Shown here piece by piece: positions 36,230-37,512 of a stretch of 37,512 bases of DNA; positions within the stretch are counted from its first letter, which is position 1; each line of letters begins with the position of its first letter. The notes below the pieces were generated by a model. The model searched no databases. It was not told the origin of the DNA and saw only the letters and a list, made by a program, of their open reading frames with translations. Position numbers and translations under genes: made by a program. The stretch is taken from contig JALHMU010000004.1 in assembly GCA_022843885.1 (NCBI GenBank), positions 1-37,512 of the forward strand, in the 5' to 3' direction. This stretch comes from Candidatus Peribacteraceae bacterium. Its GTDB lineage: Bacteria; Patescibacteriota; Gracilibacteria; Peribacterales; Peribacteraceae.

Positions 36230-36712
36230 ATGACTACTCTCACGAACACTGTCATGCCTGCTCCGCTCCACCATGCAGCAACGATCTTCTTGAAGCTTGT
36301 GCTTCTTCTGATCGGCGCCGGGACGCTTGCTGCCCTGCTCATCGAACCTCACTTCGAAGGAAGAAATGTAGGTGCGACCTTCACGGAGATCTACTTCCAA
36401 GATCCCTTCCTCGCGTATGTGTACATTGCCTCGATTCCCTTCTTCGTCGCGCTCTACCAAGCAGGTGTCTTCTTTGGTCACATCGAGAAAAAGAATTTTC
36501 CGAGTGCCGCACGCGCAGCGCAGACGATCAAATACTGCGGCATGGCTCTCATTGTTGGGGTCATTGGCGCAGAAGCGTTCATCATTCTCATGCACGATGG
36601 AAAAGATGATATTGCCGGCGGTATTGCGATGGGTGTACTTGGATTGCTTGTCTCTATCGTCATTACAACAGTTGCGGCTGCATCTGAAAGACACGTACAA
36701 AAGAAAATCTGA
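36230..36712 (+). CDS. DUF2975-like membrane protein, paralogue
   Basis: 160 aa; same architecture, GHIEKKNFPSAARAAQTIKYCGMALIV. Confidence 0.8.
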   Translation: MTTLTNTVMPAPLHHAATIFLKLVLLLIGAGTLAALLIEPHFEGRNVGATFTEIYFQDPFLAYVYIASIPFFVALYQAGVFFGHIEKKNFPSAARAAQTIKYCGMALIVGVIGAEAFIILMHDGKDDIAGGIAMGVLGLLVSIVITTVAAASERHVQKKI

Positions 36713-36741
36713 GCAGAATGTAACCGTATACCCCCGACTCT

Positions 36742-36957
36742 ATGTCTATCCTGATCAATCTCGATGTCATGCTGGCCAAGCGAAAAATGAGTGTCACCGA
36801 ACTCGCGGAGAAGGTGGGCATCACGATGGCCAACATCTCGATCCTCAAAAACGGCAAAGCCAAAGCAATGCGATTCTCAACGCTTGAGGGAATTTGCAAA
36901 GCACTCGACTGTCAGCCGGGAGATATTTTGGAATATAAGACGGAGAAGAAACGATAG
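36742..36957 (+). CDS. YozG-like Cro/CI-family HTH regulator
   Basis: MSILINLDVMLAKRKMSVTELAEKVGITMANISILKNGKAKAMRFSTLEGICKALDCQPGDILEY. Confidence 0.93.
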   Translation: MSILINLDVMLAKRKMSVTELAEKVGITMANISILKNGKAKAMRFSTLEGICKALDCQPGDILEYKTEKKR

Positions 36958-36959
36958 AA

Positions 36960-37325
36960 TTACTCTTTCCGCAAAATCTTTTCCATCGGGCGGCCCTTCG
37001 CGAGCTCATCGATGAGCTTATCCAGATAGCGCATAGCCTGCATCGTGGGATCTTTGATGTCTTCTACGCGAACACCGCAGATAACACCCTTGATCAAAGA
37101 TCGTGAAGGATGGAGTTTCGGTGCTTCCGCGATGAATGTTTCCAAATCCTTCTCTTTCTTCAGTTGGCTTTCCAATTGTTTCTGACTGTATCCAAAGAGC
37201 CATCGAATGATCTCATCGACTTCTTTTTTCGTGCGGTCTTTTTTCTCCGCTTTTTGGATATACATCGGGTAGATCCGCGCGAAGCTCATGCTATAAATAC
37301 GATGTTTTTTCGCGGTCTCTTTCAT
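36960..37325 (-). CDS. DUF2200-like protein
   Basis: [52 protein letters not shown]...; ATG at 37325 set by TATGAT 7 nt upstream. Confidence 0.85.
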   Translation of the reverse strand: MKETAKKHRIYSMSFARIYPMYIQKAEKKDRTKKEVDEIIRWLFGYSQKQLESQLKKEKDLETFIAEAPKLHPSRSLIKGVICGVRVEDIKDPTMQAMRYLDKLIDELAKGRPMEKILRKE

Positions 37326-37331
37326 GTGTAT

Positions 37332-37337
37332 ATCATA
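37332..37337 (-). promoter_or_regulatory. -10 element TATGAT, leaderless
   Basis: Minus-strand TATGATATACACATG. Confidence 0.55.
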
Positions 37338-37382
37338 CACGAGGGTGGCTCAACGAGCAGTTTGTGCCGTGAAATCCTTTGA

Positions 37383-37388
37383 TATACT
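37383..37388 (+). promoter_or_regulatory. -10 element TATACT, leaderless
   Basis: TATACTAGGCACATG: ends 7 nt before the ATG at 37395. Confidence 0.55.
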
Positions 37389-37394
37389 AGGCAC

Positions 37395-37512
37395 ATGAAA
37401 GTACTGGTTTGGCATCCTCGGGCTGCACTTCTCGGCTTTTTGATTTCCCTGCCGTTCGTCATCATCAATTTCATTGTGTCCTTACGCATAGAACCTTTCT
37501 ACGGAGTACTAG
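37395..37512 (+). CDS. N-terminus of a membrane protein, truncated by the right edge
   Basis: MKVLVWHPRAALLGFLISLPFVIINFIVSLRIEPFYGVL..., open to the window end. Confidence 0.6.
   Translation, partial: MKVLVWHPRAALLGFLISLPFVIINFIVSLRIEPFYGVL

Noticed and set aside
1-37512. UGA recoding (code 25 as in Gracilibacteria/Absconditabacteria)
   Set aside because: UGA terminates well-defined genes at expected ends, for example trhO at 11894 and the ECF sigma at 14616.

Overview
Bacterial chromosomal segment using the standard code (UGA is a normal stop). Its gene content suggests a Patescibacteria/CPR-like organism, perhaps Peregrinibacteria/Peribacteria; this is inferred from content only. About 40 CDSs can be supported. 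Housekeeping and tRNA-related genes: a compact alaS, trhO, queA and a Trm11-like methyltransferase. Envelope/surface genes: a giant DUF11-repeat protein running off the left edge (absent from the ORF track), a DUF4215-type Cys-rich protein, a 1008-aa duplicated lipoprotein, and a type IV pseudopilin that appears to carry an inserted LamG domain. Regulators: an ECF sigma factor with a putative anti-sigma, CsoR with a DUF305 protein, a SpoVG-like protein with an inserted zinc ribbon, and an HTH regulator with tandem DUF2975 genes. No tRNA, rRNA, CRISPR array, transposon or prophage was recognised. The strongest items for follow-up are the LamG-in-pilin insertion, the SpoVG/zinc-ribbon chimera, the HTTM-DCC fusion with its partner, the recurrent leaderless-promoter geometry (-10 box exactly one helical step before the start codon), and an unexplained 12-bp inverted repeat at 31238-31286. 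All family calls come from reading motifs by eye; no database search was run.
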